Shown: piece after piece, positions 1-6,154 of the stretch | How the letters are laid out: every line of letters starts with the position of its first letter | How positions within the stretch are numbered: the stretch's first letter is position 1 | The notes under the pieces: generated by a model | Seen by the model: the letters and a program-made list of their open reading frames with translations, nothing else | Databases searched by the model: none | What the model was told of the DNA's origin: nothing | Position numbers and translations under genes: made by a program | DNA from: Lachnoclostridium sp. UBA1308 | GTDB lineage: Bacteria; Bacillota; Clostridia; Lachnospirales; Lachnospiraceae | Length of the DNA stretch: 12,444 nt | Direction of reading: 5' to 3' | Assembly (NCBI GenBank): GCA_002307215.1 | Contig: DBTU01000005.1 | Coordinates: forward strand, 77,178-89,621

Positions 1-45
1 CAGTCCGGATACATCTCTTTGATGGTTGAACAGGCTGAACTGTAA
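1..45 (+). CDS. 3' end of an unidentified gene (partial)
   Basis: Frame 1 from the window edge is open for 14 codons and ends in TAA at 43-45. It reads QSGYISLMVEQAEL, a composition that looks like a normal protein C-terminus. It would converge on the chemotaxis receptor gene at 153-2330. It is too short to assign to a family, and 14 open codons can arise by chance. No intrinsic terminator is visible between it and the receptor gene. Confidence 0.35.
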   Translation, partial: QSGYISLMVEQAEL

Positions 46-70
46 CGACATCTTATGTAATGATATATAG

Positions 71-130
71 AAATAGCAATATAAAGCAATATAAAGCAAT
101 GTAAAGCAATGTAAAGCAATATGAAGCAGC
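71..130. repeat. Tandem decamer repeat, about six units
   Basis: Ten-base units follow each other without gaps: aaatagcaat, ataaagcaat twice, gtaaagcaat twice, then a degenerate atgaagcagc. The consensus is RTAAAGCAAT. It lies in the spacer between the end of the plus-strand frame at 45 and the 3' end of the receptor gene at 153. Units differ at positions 1-3 and are otherwise nearly identical, which suggests recent slippage expansion. There is no spacer between units, so this is not a CRISPR array. Confidence 0.85.
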
Positions 131-152
131 AATGTATCTAGGAAGTTTATTA

Positions 153-2330
153 TTATAACTTGAATTTATCTACAATCTCTTTCAAACTCTTTGCATCCAG
201 CGTGTTTTCTTGAGCCATTTCTTGAGTGTTCCCCGTCAGAGAAACGATATTCGTATTGCTTTCGGCAACATCATTAACGCCCTTTGAGGATTCATTTATC
301 ATCGCATTTATTTCCGTAAGGGATTCAGAGATACCTTGAACATTTTGATTGAGCATATCAATCTGCTTACGAACATTTTCTGTCGTCTGATTCATCACAT
401 CGGCATCAGAGGAATAGGCTTCACTGCTACTCATGAAGCTGTTATAGTCGGCGATTACATTGGTTTCAAGGAATTTAAGCGTCTGTTCCAAACTTAGGGA
501 CAGGTTGTTAACTGCTTGATATACCTCGTCCACGACCTCAGTGATATGTGCAACTGTCTTTGAGGACTGGTCTGCAAGATTGCCAATTTCAGAAGCAACG
601 ACTGAGAAGCCGTTTCCCTTATCACCGGCGCGAGCAGCCTCAATGGAAGCATTCAGTGCCAGTAAGCTTGTTTGCGATGCGATATCCTTTATGGTTCTTG
701 ATAGAATACTGATTTTCGCTACAGCCTTTGACTGCTCAATTGCAGCATCTGTTTTAGCCTTAACCTCAGCATAGATCAGTTTAGTCTTATCTGTTGCACT
801 GGAGGTTGTTTCTTTTAGTAGATCAGCACGCTTCATCAAATCCGTAGATAATCTTGCACTGCAAGAGATATGATCGGTGATTTCTTTTGAATTATTTCCA
901 ATCTGTTCAATGGTTGTACAGATCTGCTGGGTGGTAGCTGCCGTTTCCTGCATACCCGCCGAAAGCTCCTGAGCTGTGGCGGAATTATCGGAAGCATGGT
1001 CATTGACTGCAATTGCAATTTGACTTAAGCCCGATGAGGAATTAGAGATTTTTGCCGAGACCGCGCTGATCTGCATAATCATTGCCTTTAAAGAATCACG
1101 CATCTTTTCCATGGCGCGGCTCATTTCACCCGTCTCATCCTTTCTGCGGGAAAGTCTTAAGAATGTAGCGTCTTCTGTAAAATCAAGATCAGCAGTCTTG
1201 TTTATCAGCTTTGTTATACGTTTGATAGAATTTGTAATGGTCCCTGTCACCAAATACGCTATTACAATAAGCACGACGATCAAGAGAATGCTTATGAAAA
1301 TGGTTTTGTTTGCTACAACATTGAGGGACGACAGAACCTGCGATTTATATGCGGTTACAAATAGAATCCAATGATTATCCGTATTGACACTGTAAGAGGC
1401 ATATTTATCAACACCTTGATAGGTGTAGGTTATCATACCTGTGGTAGTTTTGGTAGTATCAGTAACCTGGGTAATTAAATTGTCAATTTCAGTGACATCT
1501 AGCTTAGTACTGATTAAATTGTCCTCAGGATGATATATTACGTTTCCTGTTGAATCAAGTAGAAACGCATAGCTGCTGTCATAACTTCCGACTTTTGCAT
1601 CTGCAAGAATACTGCTGAAGGCTGATACTTTAACAGAGGTTATAATCGCACCGGTAAATTCTGTAACAGCTGCTTCCTTAGAACCGAAGCCGGAAGTGTT
1701 ATCTGTGGGGGCTACTGCTGAATTATCAGTGGAGGTAATATCTGTTTCAACCGGTGCGGCTCCCTCCATACCTAACATGCTGCCTTGCATATCAGAGCGA
1801 AGCGGGATGGCGAAGGTGACACAGGCATCGCCTGAATTATCAGAGACAAAGACATCACCCTGGGTACTCATACCGCTTGAGACCATGTTCTGAAAATATT
1901 CTTCGCCGGATATATCCTTACCAGTCATAGTGTCATTGGTGCTATATAGAACAACGCCATCGGCATCTATAATAGTAATATCTTCATTAGAAGAATTACT
2001 GTTAAGAAAAAGCTTTACCAGTTCCGCGACTGCATCTGCATCCTCGCTGCCTTCAGAGTTAACATAGGTAGTTATCGAGGAAGAGCTCATCATAAAATTA
2101 ACGGATTGGCTTGCTTGCTGTACAGCCTCCGAAATATTGCTTTGATAGGAAGCAGCCAAATCCTTCATCGTGACATCAGTACTGTCGGTTATTGCATTTT
2201 TACTTACATTAAACATAAGGATAAAGGTAACAGAAAAGGCTAGCATTATTGAACAGGTACATAGTATTGTTATTTTTGCTTTGATTGAGAAGAAGTTGCT
2301 TTTTGTCTTGGTTTCCTTTGTGTTTTTCAT
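153..2330 (-). CDS. Methyl-accepting chemotaxis protein (dCache-type receptor)
   Basis: A transmembrane chemoreceptor of 725 residues that would sense an extracellular ligand and control CheA/CheW signalling to the flagella. Visible order: basic N-terminus, TM1 (about 18-41), extracellular double-Cache-like sensor (about 44-335, with YAFLLDSTGNVIYHPED typical of a second Cache lobe), TM2 (about 343-363), HAMP (about 361-418), then a long helical signalling domain. Its hairpin tip is conserved (QTSLLALNASIEAARAG at 553-569, followed by GNGFSVVASEIGNLA). There is no C-terminal CheR-binding pentapeptide; the protein ends KEIVDKFKL. The ATG is preceded by an AGAGAGG ribosome site. Residues about 182-222 are a Ser/Thr/Asp-rich low-complexity stretch inside the sensor. 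The ligand cannot be told from sequence. The gene stands alone, with no che or flagellar genes nearby. Confidence 0.95.
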   Translation of the reverse strand: MKNTKETKTKSNFFSIKAKITILCTCSIMLAFSVTFILMFNVSKNAITDSTDVTMKDLAASYQSNISEAVQQASQSVNFMMSSSSITTYVNSEGSEDADAVAELVKLFLNSNSSNEDITIIDADGVVLYSTNDTMTGKDISGEEYFQNMVSSGMSTQGDVFVSDNSGDACVTFAIPLRSDMQGSMLGMEGAAPVETDITSTDNSAVAPTDNTSGFGSKEAAVTEFTGAIITSVKVSAFSSILADAKVGSYDSSYAFLLDSTGNVIYHPEDNLISTKLDVTEIDNLITQVTDTTKTTTGMITYTYQGVDKYASYSVNTDNHWILFVTAYKSQVLSSLNVVANKTIFISILLIVVLIVIAYLVTGTITNSIKRITKLINKTADLDFTEDATFLRLSRRKDETGEMSRAMEKMRDSLKAMIMQISAVSAKISNSSSGLSQIAIAVNDHASDNSATAQELSAGMQETAATTQQICTTIEQIGNNSKEITDHISCSARLSTDLMKRADLLKETTSSATDKTKLIYAEVKAKTDAAIEQSKAVAKISILSRTIKDIASQTSLLALNASIEAARAGDKGNGFSVVASEIGNLADQSSKTVAHITEVVDEVYQAVNNLSLSLEQTLKFLETNVIADYNSFMSSSEAYSSDADVMNQTTENVRKQIDMLNQNVQGISESLTEINAMINESSKGVNDVAESNTNIVSLTGNTQEMAQENTLDAKSLKEIVDKFKL

Positions 2331-2473
2331 GTTGGTATCCTCTCTCTTATCGTAATTTATAATTCTTTCATCTAGTGTTATACGTATATTTTAAAGTTCG
2401 CATGAGTGCGTTTTGTGCTGGGTTTGTGAAACAACGGTGAACTATTAAAATACTAAAAAATATTTTAAGACTA

Positions 2474-2502
2474 TTGACAGTAATAAAACATGATGATATA
2501 TT
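2474..2502 (+). promoter_or_regulatory. Sigma-A promoter of the GntR-ABC operon
   Basis: A consensus -35 TTGACA (2474-2479) is followed by a 17-bp spacer and a -10 TATATT (2497-2502, five of six bases match). This places the transcription start near 2509, about 39 bases before the GntR start codon. The -10 is the first part of the palindrome at 2497-2527, so a bound repressor would block polymerase directly. Confidence 0.8.
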
Positions 2503-2527
2503 GTACATATCTAATATATACAATATA
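2497..2527. promoter_or_regulatory. 31-bp palindrome, candidate GntR/YtrA operator
   Basis: Two 14-base arms (2497-2510 and 2514-2527) are separated by CTA. They are inverted copies with one mismatch; the core arms read TTGTACATAT and ATATATACAA. The palindrome covers the -10 and the predicted start point of the operon that encodes a YtrA-type GntR repressor, which usually binds long inverted repeats and represses its own operon. Autoregulation is inferred from position and symmetry only. Confidence 0.65.
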
Positions 2528-2547
2528 ACACCTTTGGAGGTGGATAG

Positions 2548-2928
2548 ATGAATATTTTAATCAGTAATTCGAGCGCCAGACCGATTTATGAGCAGATAAC
2601 ATCGCAGATGAAGTTAATGATCATCAGCGGTGAACTGGAGGCCGGAGCGTTGCTTCCTTCCATGAGAACTTTGGCCAAAGAACTTCGAATCAGTGTGATT
2701 ACCACAAAGCGCGCATATGAGGATTTGGAGCGAGACGGTTTTATCCATACAATTGTAGGAAAGGGTAGTTTTATTGCTGAGAAGAATTTGGAATTTGTAA
2801 GGGAGGAACAGCTTCGTATGATTGAGGAAAATCTTGCAAAAGCTGTAGCAGGAGCAAAAGCAGGTGGTGTCGGTCTGGATGAGGTACAACAGATTCTGAA
2901 AATGTTATATGACGAGGAGGTAGAGTGA
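2548..2928 (+). CDS. GntR-family transcriptional regulator, YtrA type
   Basis: A 126-residue DNA-binding repressor. Residues about 10-78 form a GntR winged helix-turn-helix, with the usual core motifs RPIYEQI, SGELEAGALLPSMRTLA, ISVITTKRAYEDLERDGFI and VGKGSFI. The remaining 45 or so residues are a short helical tail, too small for the FadR- or HutC-type effector domain. That size and layout are the mark of the YtrA subfamily, which normally sits with ABC-2 transporter genes and controls them. GGAGGTG lies just upstream of the ATG (2548). The stop codon is one base from the start of the ATPase gene, so the two are translationally coupled. It probably senses cell-envelope stress or an antibiotic through an unknown signal; this is inference from better-studied relatives. 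Confidence 0.93.
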   Translation: MNILISNSSARPIYEQITSQMKLMIISGELEAGALLPSMRTLAKELRISVITTKRAYEDLERDGFIHTIVGKGSFIAEKNLEFVREEQLRMIEENLAKAVAGAKAGGVGLDEVQQILKMLYDEEVE

Positions 2929-2929
2929 T

Positions 2930-3799
2930 ATGTCTGAAACAGATGCAATTAATGTGAGTAACATAAAGAAAAGCTATAAAGACTTTACACTGAAGGATGT
3001 CAGCTTTTCTCTTCCCAAGGGTTCGATCATGGGATTTGTGGGGGAGAACGGAGCAGGTAAGACTACTACACTAAAAGCCATACTCGGACTGATAAGGATA
3101 GATGATGGGAAAATAGAGGTATTGGGTTCGAAAACAGGAGAACTTAACAATACGGTAAAGGAGCAGATCGGTGTCGTATTCGACGGAAGCTATCTGCATG
3201 ATAGTCTGAATGTACACTATGTTAATATAATTATGAAAAATGTGTATTCGAATTGGGATGATAAAGTATTTGCAGACTATATACAAAGATTTGAACTACC
3301 AAAGAAGAAGATAATTAAGGAATACTCAAGGGGTATGAAGATGAAGCTTGCAATAGCAGTTGCATTATCCCATCACCCAAGACTTCTGATACTCGATGAG
3401 GCCACCAGCGGCCTTGATCCCATGATAAGGGAGGAGATTCTGGATATATTCCTCGAGTTTATTCAAGAGGAAGAAAATTCAATTTTGTTATCCTCACATA
3501 TAATCAGTGATATTGAAAAAATAGCTGATTATGTCACGTTTATTCATAAGGGACAGATCGTATTCAGTGAAAATAAGGATAATTTGATCTATCAACACGG
3601 AGTGGTCCGCTGTCGTAAAGAGGAAGTACAAAATATTGACCGGTCAATGGTTGCAGGAATCAGAGAGAACAGCTTTGGTGCAGAGGTGTTGATTCGAGAT
3701 AAAGAAGCCTTTGAGCGTCGGTATCATCAGTTCACGGCAGAAAAGACATCAATTGAAGAAATAATGCTGTTCATCAGCCGAGGAAAGGAGAGATTATAG
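2930..3799 (+). CDS. ABC transporter ATP-binding protein (YtrB-like)
   Basis: A 289-residue nucleotide-binding subunit that would energise the permease encoded next. Visible motifs: Walker A GENGAGKTT (38-46), signature YSRGMKMKL (132-140), Walker B LLILDE (152-157), D-loop SGLDP (160-164) and the switch histidine in LLSSHI (H190). The usual Q-loop glutamine is replaced by VVFDGSYL (82-89); as I recall, a VVFD-type Q-loop is usual in this YtrB-like ABC-2 ATPase branch. Residues after about 220 form a C-terminal extension typical of ABC-2 exporter ATPases. GAGGAGG at 2914-2920 serves as ribosome site inside the end of the GntR gene. The permease ATG directly follows its TAG. Substrate unknown; lantibiotic or cell-wall-antibiotic defence is a reasonable guess from family context. 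Confidence 0.94.
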   Translation: MSETDAINVSNIKKSYKDFTLKDVSFSLPKGSIMGFVGENGAGKTTTLKAILGLIRIDDGKIEVLGSKTGELNNTVKEQIGVVFDGSYLHDSLNVHYVNIIMKNVYSNWDDKVFADYIQRFELPKKKIIKEYSRGMKMKLAIAVALSHHPRLLILDEATSGLDPMIREEILDIFLEFIQEEENSILLSSHIISDIEKIADYVTFIHKGQIVFSENKDNLIYQHGVVRCRKEEVQNIDRSMVAGIRENSFGAEVLIRDKEAFERRYHQFTAEKTSIEEIMLFISRGKERL

Positions 3800-4453
3800 A
3801 TGGCCGGATTACTTATTAAGGATTTTATTAATTTAAGAAAGAATGTCAAAATTTTTGCTTCCTTCACACTTATCTACGGATTCATGGCGTACGCATCCCA
3901 GGATACCAGCTTTTTCAGTACTATATTTACAATTCTTTGCACCATCTTAACACTTAATCTGTATGCCTTTGATGAAACGGCAAAATGGGACAGTTATGCA
4001 CTTACTATGCCGGTATCCAGAGATAACATAGTACAGGGAAAATATCTTATGATGCTTCTGTTGACTTTGATTGGGATTACAGTAGGAGCTCTGTTTGCAT
4101 TACTGCTTCATTTTACGGTAGGTGTTGGCTCTCCGATATTAGGAATTAGGAATTGTACGATAGGAGGCGGGGTGGCTATTCTATTTTACTGTATTGCATT
4201 GCCTTTCATAACAAAAATGGGAGTTGAGAAAACGAAATACTTTCTTCTCGCCTTATATATCATTCCTTTTGTAGGTGTTGTTATGCTTATAAAAACAATT
4301 GGAAATGGGACCGTTGAGTTGCCAGGAGAGCTGATCAATCTTGCACAATATTTATTGAAAAATATCTATCTTTGCATGATAGGTGTCATCGTAGTTGCTT
4401 TAGGGATTTCGTATACGCTTTCAATTAATATTTATCGAAAGAAGGAGTTCTAG
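3800..4453 (+). CDS. ABC-2 type permease (ABC2_membrane_5-like)
   Basis: A 217-residue membrane protein with about six hydrophobic segments (roughly 17-33, 38-56, 83-106, 120-138, 147-164 and 188-208). The motif FDETAKWDSYALTMPVSR followed by GKYLMM is typical of the small ABC-2 permeases that pair with YtrB-like ATPases. It starts at ATG 3800, directly after the TAG of the ATPase gene, with AAAGGAG at 3784-3790. Being about 217 residues with no extracellular domain, it probably works as a homodimer with two ATPase subunits. It is the last gene of the operon. I see no strong hairpin terminator between its stop and the next gene. Confidence 0.9.
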   Translation: MAGLLIKDFINLRKNVKIFASFTLIYGFMAYASQDTSFFSTIFTILCTILTLNLYAFDETAKWDSYALTMPVSRDNIVQGKYLMMLLLTLIGITVGALFALLLHFTVGVGSPILGIRNCTIGGGVAILFYCIALPFITKMGVEKTKYFLLALYIIPFVGVVMLIKTIGNGTVELPGELINLAQYLLKNIYLCMIGVIVVALGISYTLSINIYRKKEF

Positions 4454-4505
4454 AACACGGTGCACTTTATAATAATGTCATAATACTTCTTTTCCCATCA
4501 ATTGA

Positions 4506-4535
4506 TTCACCTTTTTCCCCATTTCTCATAAAATA
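4506..4535 (+). promoter_or_regulatory. Candidate promoter, sigma-K-like, of the Pro/Gly-rich gene
   Basis: CACC (4508-4511) is followed, with 16 bases between its AC and the next motif, by CATAAAATA (4527-4535). This fits the Bacillus mother-cell sigma-K pattern mACm-N16-CATAnnnTA. The same stretch can also be read as a weak sigma-A promoter (TTCACC at 4506-4511, 17 bp, TAAAAT at 4529-4534). The sigma-K match has little information in AT-rich DNA, so it is only suggestive. Confidence 0.4.
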
Positions 4536-4570
4536 ATATATGGATCATTATACAGAAAGGAATTCATATT

Positions 4571-5014
4571 TTGAATAGAGATTATAGTCAAAATGAGAGA
4601 AGAAGTGAAAGGAATCAGCGTCCTGGAAGGACTCCGAATCCACCGGGACCGGGGATGGAAGGACAGCCGATGACACCTCCCCCCGGATTTATTCCACCGG
4701 GACCGGGGATGGAGGGACAGCCGAGGATGGCACCGCCTAATTTTATTCCGGAGGCGCCTCCGGGAATGGAAAGAAGACAGATGGGAGGACCCGGCTTTGA
4801 GTATGAATTTGCGCCGGCTAGACAGATGGGGGGACGCGACCTTCGCAGATGCATGAACAACTTCACTTTTGTATGGCTGGTTAACGGTAACAGCTTTTGG
4901 TTTTTTCCGACCTTTGTTGACAGGCAATTTGTACAGGGCTTCCGCTGGAGAAGGAACCGTTGGGAATTTGATCGCATCAATCTTAACAGGATAGTATTCT
5001 TTCGCTGCTTCTAA
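4571..5014 (+). CDS. Pro/Gly-rich repeat protein with aromatic C-terminal domain
   Basis: A 147-residue protein of unknown function. It has a charged, polar N-terminus (1-23), an 18-residue repeat (24-41, 42-59, then a partial copy to about 71) built on PPGPGMEGQP...PPxFI, a linker, and a compact aromatic and basic domain (93-147). That domain begins near C94, carries motifs such as FTFVWLVNGNSFWFF and GFRWRRNRWEF, and ends FFRCF. The paired cysteines at its edges (C94, C146) could form a disulphide. There is no signal peptide and no membrane segment. The start is TTG at 4571, since there is no in-frame ATG before the repeats; AGAAAGG lies about 10 bases upstream. The repeat DNA is much more GC-rich than its surroundings. 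I recall similar C-terminal domains in unnamed clostridial proteins. A spore-surface role is a guess resting on composition and the possible sigma-K promoter. Confidence 0.8.
   Translation: MNRDYSQNERRSERNQRPGRTPNPPGPGMEGQPMTPPPGFIPPGPGMEGQPRMAPPNFIPEAPPGMERRQMGGPGFEYEFAPARQMGGRDLRRCMNNFTFVWLVNGNSFWFFPTFVDRQFVQGFRWRRNRWEFDRINLNRIVFFRCF
4640..4783 (+). repeat. 54-bp in-frame tandem repeat, about 2.6 copies
   Basis: Units begin at 4640, 4694 and 4748 with an exact 54-base period. The first 31 bases of units 1 and 2 differ at one position; the later half has diverged more, and the third unit is partial. Each unit encodes 18 residues (PPGPGMEGQP core). Length variation between strains would be expected. 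Confidence 0.85.
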
Positions 5015-5048
5015 TGAAGCAAGGAAATCAGGTTTTTACACTTCACTT

Positions 5049-5088
5049 AAAACAAATGGCTTTTGCATCTGCAAAAGCCATTTGTTTT
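5049..5088. terminator. Bidirectional intrinsic terminator
   Basis: A perfect 19-bp stem (5049-5067 with 5070-5088), with AAAA on the left edge and TTTT on the right, sits 35 bases after the stop of the Pro/Gly-rich gene and between convergent genes. It can end transcripts from either side: plus-strand from that gene, minus-strand from lgt. The centre is only two bases, so the working RNA loop would be 4 or more bases. Confidence 0.85.
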
Positions 5089-5100
5089 ACCTCCAGACAT

Positions 5101-5119
5101 GATTCTGCTAAGCAGAATC
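5101..5119. repeat. Short palindrome (hairpin 1 of a two-hairpin element)
   Basis: GATTCTGCT and AGCAGAATC (5101-5109, 5111-5119) are perfect inverted copies about a single base. It lies 12 bases after the terminator stem. Together with the hairpin at 5135-5180 it repeats the architecture of the elements at 7420-7494 and 11793-11866, but with different bases. Confidence 0.75.
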
Positions 5120-5134
5120 ACAAACAATATCCAG

Positions 5135-5180
5135 AAGAAGTTCAAAATAAATTCCCCATGGAATTCATTTTGAACTTCTT
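5135..5180. repeat. Long hairpin (hairpin 2), possible terminator
   Basis: Arms 5135-5155 and 5160-5180 pair over 21 bases with one mismatch (5149 with 5166) and a four-base loop CCAT. The apex AATTCC..GGAATTC resembles the apex of the hairpins at 7448-7487 and 11800-11839. On the plus strand the stem runs into TTTT (5179-5182). On the minus strand it is the first strong structure after the lgt stop, but no clear U-tract follows there. Confidence 0.8.
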
Positions 5181-5206
5181 TTAATGGCTCGCATGATTTT
5201 GCAAGA

Positions 5207-5986
5207 CTATTTTCGCTCTTCCTTCTTAGCTGACTTTTTTGCACCTAGCCCCGTAATCACGATGATTGTAATTCCAATCAGGAAAAGGAATACGGAGATG
5301 AACTGGGAGGTGGAGAGTCCTGCGATACTTCCGCGTTCCAAATCACCCCGGAAGAATTCGATGATGAATCTTCCTACGCTATAGAAAACCAGGTAAAAAC
5401 CGCCTATCTGACCATCCACCTTTACATACTTTGAGAGGAAAACTAGGACAAAAAAATTAAGAAAGTTCAAGGCACTTGAAATCGGCTGTGTCGGGATAAG
5501 GTGGATATCCCTCGGAGCAAAGTCGGAATGATGAAATACAAGTGAAAAGGAACTGTTCGTTTCTGCACCGTAGCAACAGCCGGCGAGTAGACAGCCAATA
5601 CGTCCAAAGCCTTGTGCCAGTGCGATGGAGGGCATAACCAGATCAAAATATTTTAAAAAGGGCATTTTATGTTTTCTACAGAATAAGAAGCCGGCTAAAA
5701 TACCACCGAGAATCCCGCCATATACAACAAAACCCTCTGATATATTTAATAGAATTTTCGGATCCGCCAGAATATTCTTAATCTGTGTGATGATATACAA
5801 AAGCTTGGCACCGAGAATTCCTCCGATTGCACACCATATCGTAAGGTTGAAAATAAGTTCAGGTCTGAGGTTTTTCTTCTTTGCCCTGTATTCCACCGAA
5901 AGATATGCGGCTATTATAGCGATGGCAATCATTAGTCCATAGCCATGTACTGTAAATTGACCAATGGTTAATAAATCGTTCTTCAT
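5207..5986 (-). CDS. lgt: Prolipoprotein diacylglyceryl transferase
   Basis: An integral membrane enzyme that moves diacylglyceryl from phosphatidylglycerol to the lipobox cysteine of prelipoproteins, the first step of lipoprotein maturation. It has 259 residues and about seven membrane segments. Diagnostic motifs: VHGYGLMIA (13-21), FVVYGGILGG (86-95), QGFGRIGC...GCCYG (125-140, with the essential arginine at R129), PTQPIS (165-170) and SVGRFIIEFFRGD (203-215). Tyr89 is where the E. coli enzyme has the active histidine of HGG; YGG forms are common in clostridial Lgt. The start ATG has AAAGGA about 12 bases upstream. The gene is a single unit, divergent from the YhbD-like gene and convergent with the Pro/Gly-rich gene. 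Clostridia often carry more than one lgt-like gene, so this may be a paralogue. Confidence 0.95.
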   Translation of the reverse strand: MKNDLLTIGQFTVHGYGLMIAIAIIAAYLSVEYRAKKKNLRPELIFNLTIWCAIGGILGAKLLYIITQIKNILADPKILLNISEGFVVYGGILGGILAGFLFCRKHKMPFLKYFDLVMPSIALAQGFGRIGCLLAGCCYGAETNSSFSLVFHHSDFAPRDIHLIPTQPISSALNFLNFFVLVFLSKYVKVDGQIGGFYLVFYSVGRFIIEFFRGDLERGSIAGLSTSQFISVFLFLIGITIIVITGLGAKKSAKKEERK

Positions 5987-6035
5987 ATGAGATTATATCC
6001 TTTCATTAAAGTATGTAGTTATATCAGATAGTACA

Positions 6036-6064
6036 AGTATAACTAACTTTACGCTAAATGAAAA
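6036..6064 (-). promoter_or_regulatory. Candidate lgt promoter
   Basis: Read on the minus strand, TTTTCA (6064-6059) is followed by a 17-bp spacer and TATACT (6041-6036), four and five of six matches to the sigma-A boxes. The start point would be about 45 bases before the lgt ATG. It is plausible but not strong. Confidence 0.45.
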
Positions 6065-6082
6065 CAATTTTTTATATTAGTA

Positions 6083-6111
6083 TTGACAGCGAAACATTGT
6101 TATGTTACATT
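6083..6111 (+). promoter_or_regulatory. Extended -10 promoter of the YhbD-like gene
   Basis: A perfect -35 TTGACA (6083-6088) is followed by 17 bases and TACATT (6106-6111). The TG at 6103-6104 gives an extended -10 (TGnTACATT) that compensates for the imperfect hexamer. It is separated from the lgt promoter by only about 20 bases, in divergent orientation. Confidence 0.7.
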
Positions 6112-6135
6112 ATAACCATAGAATAAAACAATGTT
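6093..6135. promoter_or_regulatory. Inverted 9-bp repeat around the -10 and leader
   Basis: AACATTGTT (6093-6101) and AACAATGTT (6127-6135) are exact inverted copies 25 bases apart. They bracket the -10 and the predicted start point. In addition ATGTTACRTT occurs twice in direct orientation (6102-6111 and 6131-6140). This is a plausible operator, perhaps for the MerR-like protein encoded immediately downstream. Confidence 0.5.
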
Positions 6136-6154
6136 ACGTTGCGGAGGTGATGAG

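Noticed and set aside
71..130. CRISPR-like array
   Set aside because: Units are 10 bases and contiguous, without spacers; no cas genes nearby.
541..1893. Plus-strand open frames opposite the chemoreceptor (for example 541-774, 1111-1374, 1696-1893)
   Set aside because: They lie wholly inside a well-supported gene, have no recognisable domain or ribosome site, and mirror its codon pattern.
2338..2375. Flagellar sigma-D promoter for the chemoreceptor
   Set aside because: A CGATAA-like -10 exists on the minus strand, but its -35 is poor and the start point would fall on the ribosome site.
2331..2547. Riboswitch in the spacer upstream of the chemoreceptor or GntR gene
   Set aside because: No recognisable c-di-GMP or other riboswitch core motif was seen; the spacer is explained by the operon promoter and palindrome.
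2586..2948. Minus-strand open frames opposite the GntR gene
   Set aside because: They are shadows of a clear GntR gene and lack start signals.
4526..4980. Minus-strand open frames opposite the Pro/Gly-rich gene
   Set aside because: They result from the GC-rich 54-bp repeat being open on both strands. The plus frame has a ribosome site, a promoter and a compact conserved-looking C-terminal domain.
6131..6154. ATG 6131 as start of the YhbD-like gene
   Set aside because: It lies upstream of GGAGGTGA (6143-6150), which is correctly spaced for ATG 6155, and it has no ribosome site of its own.
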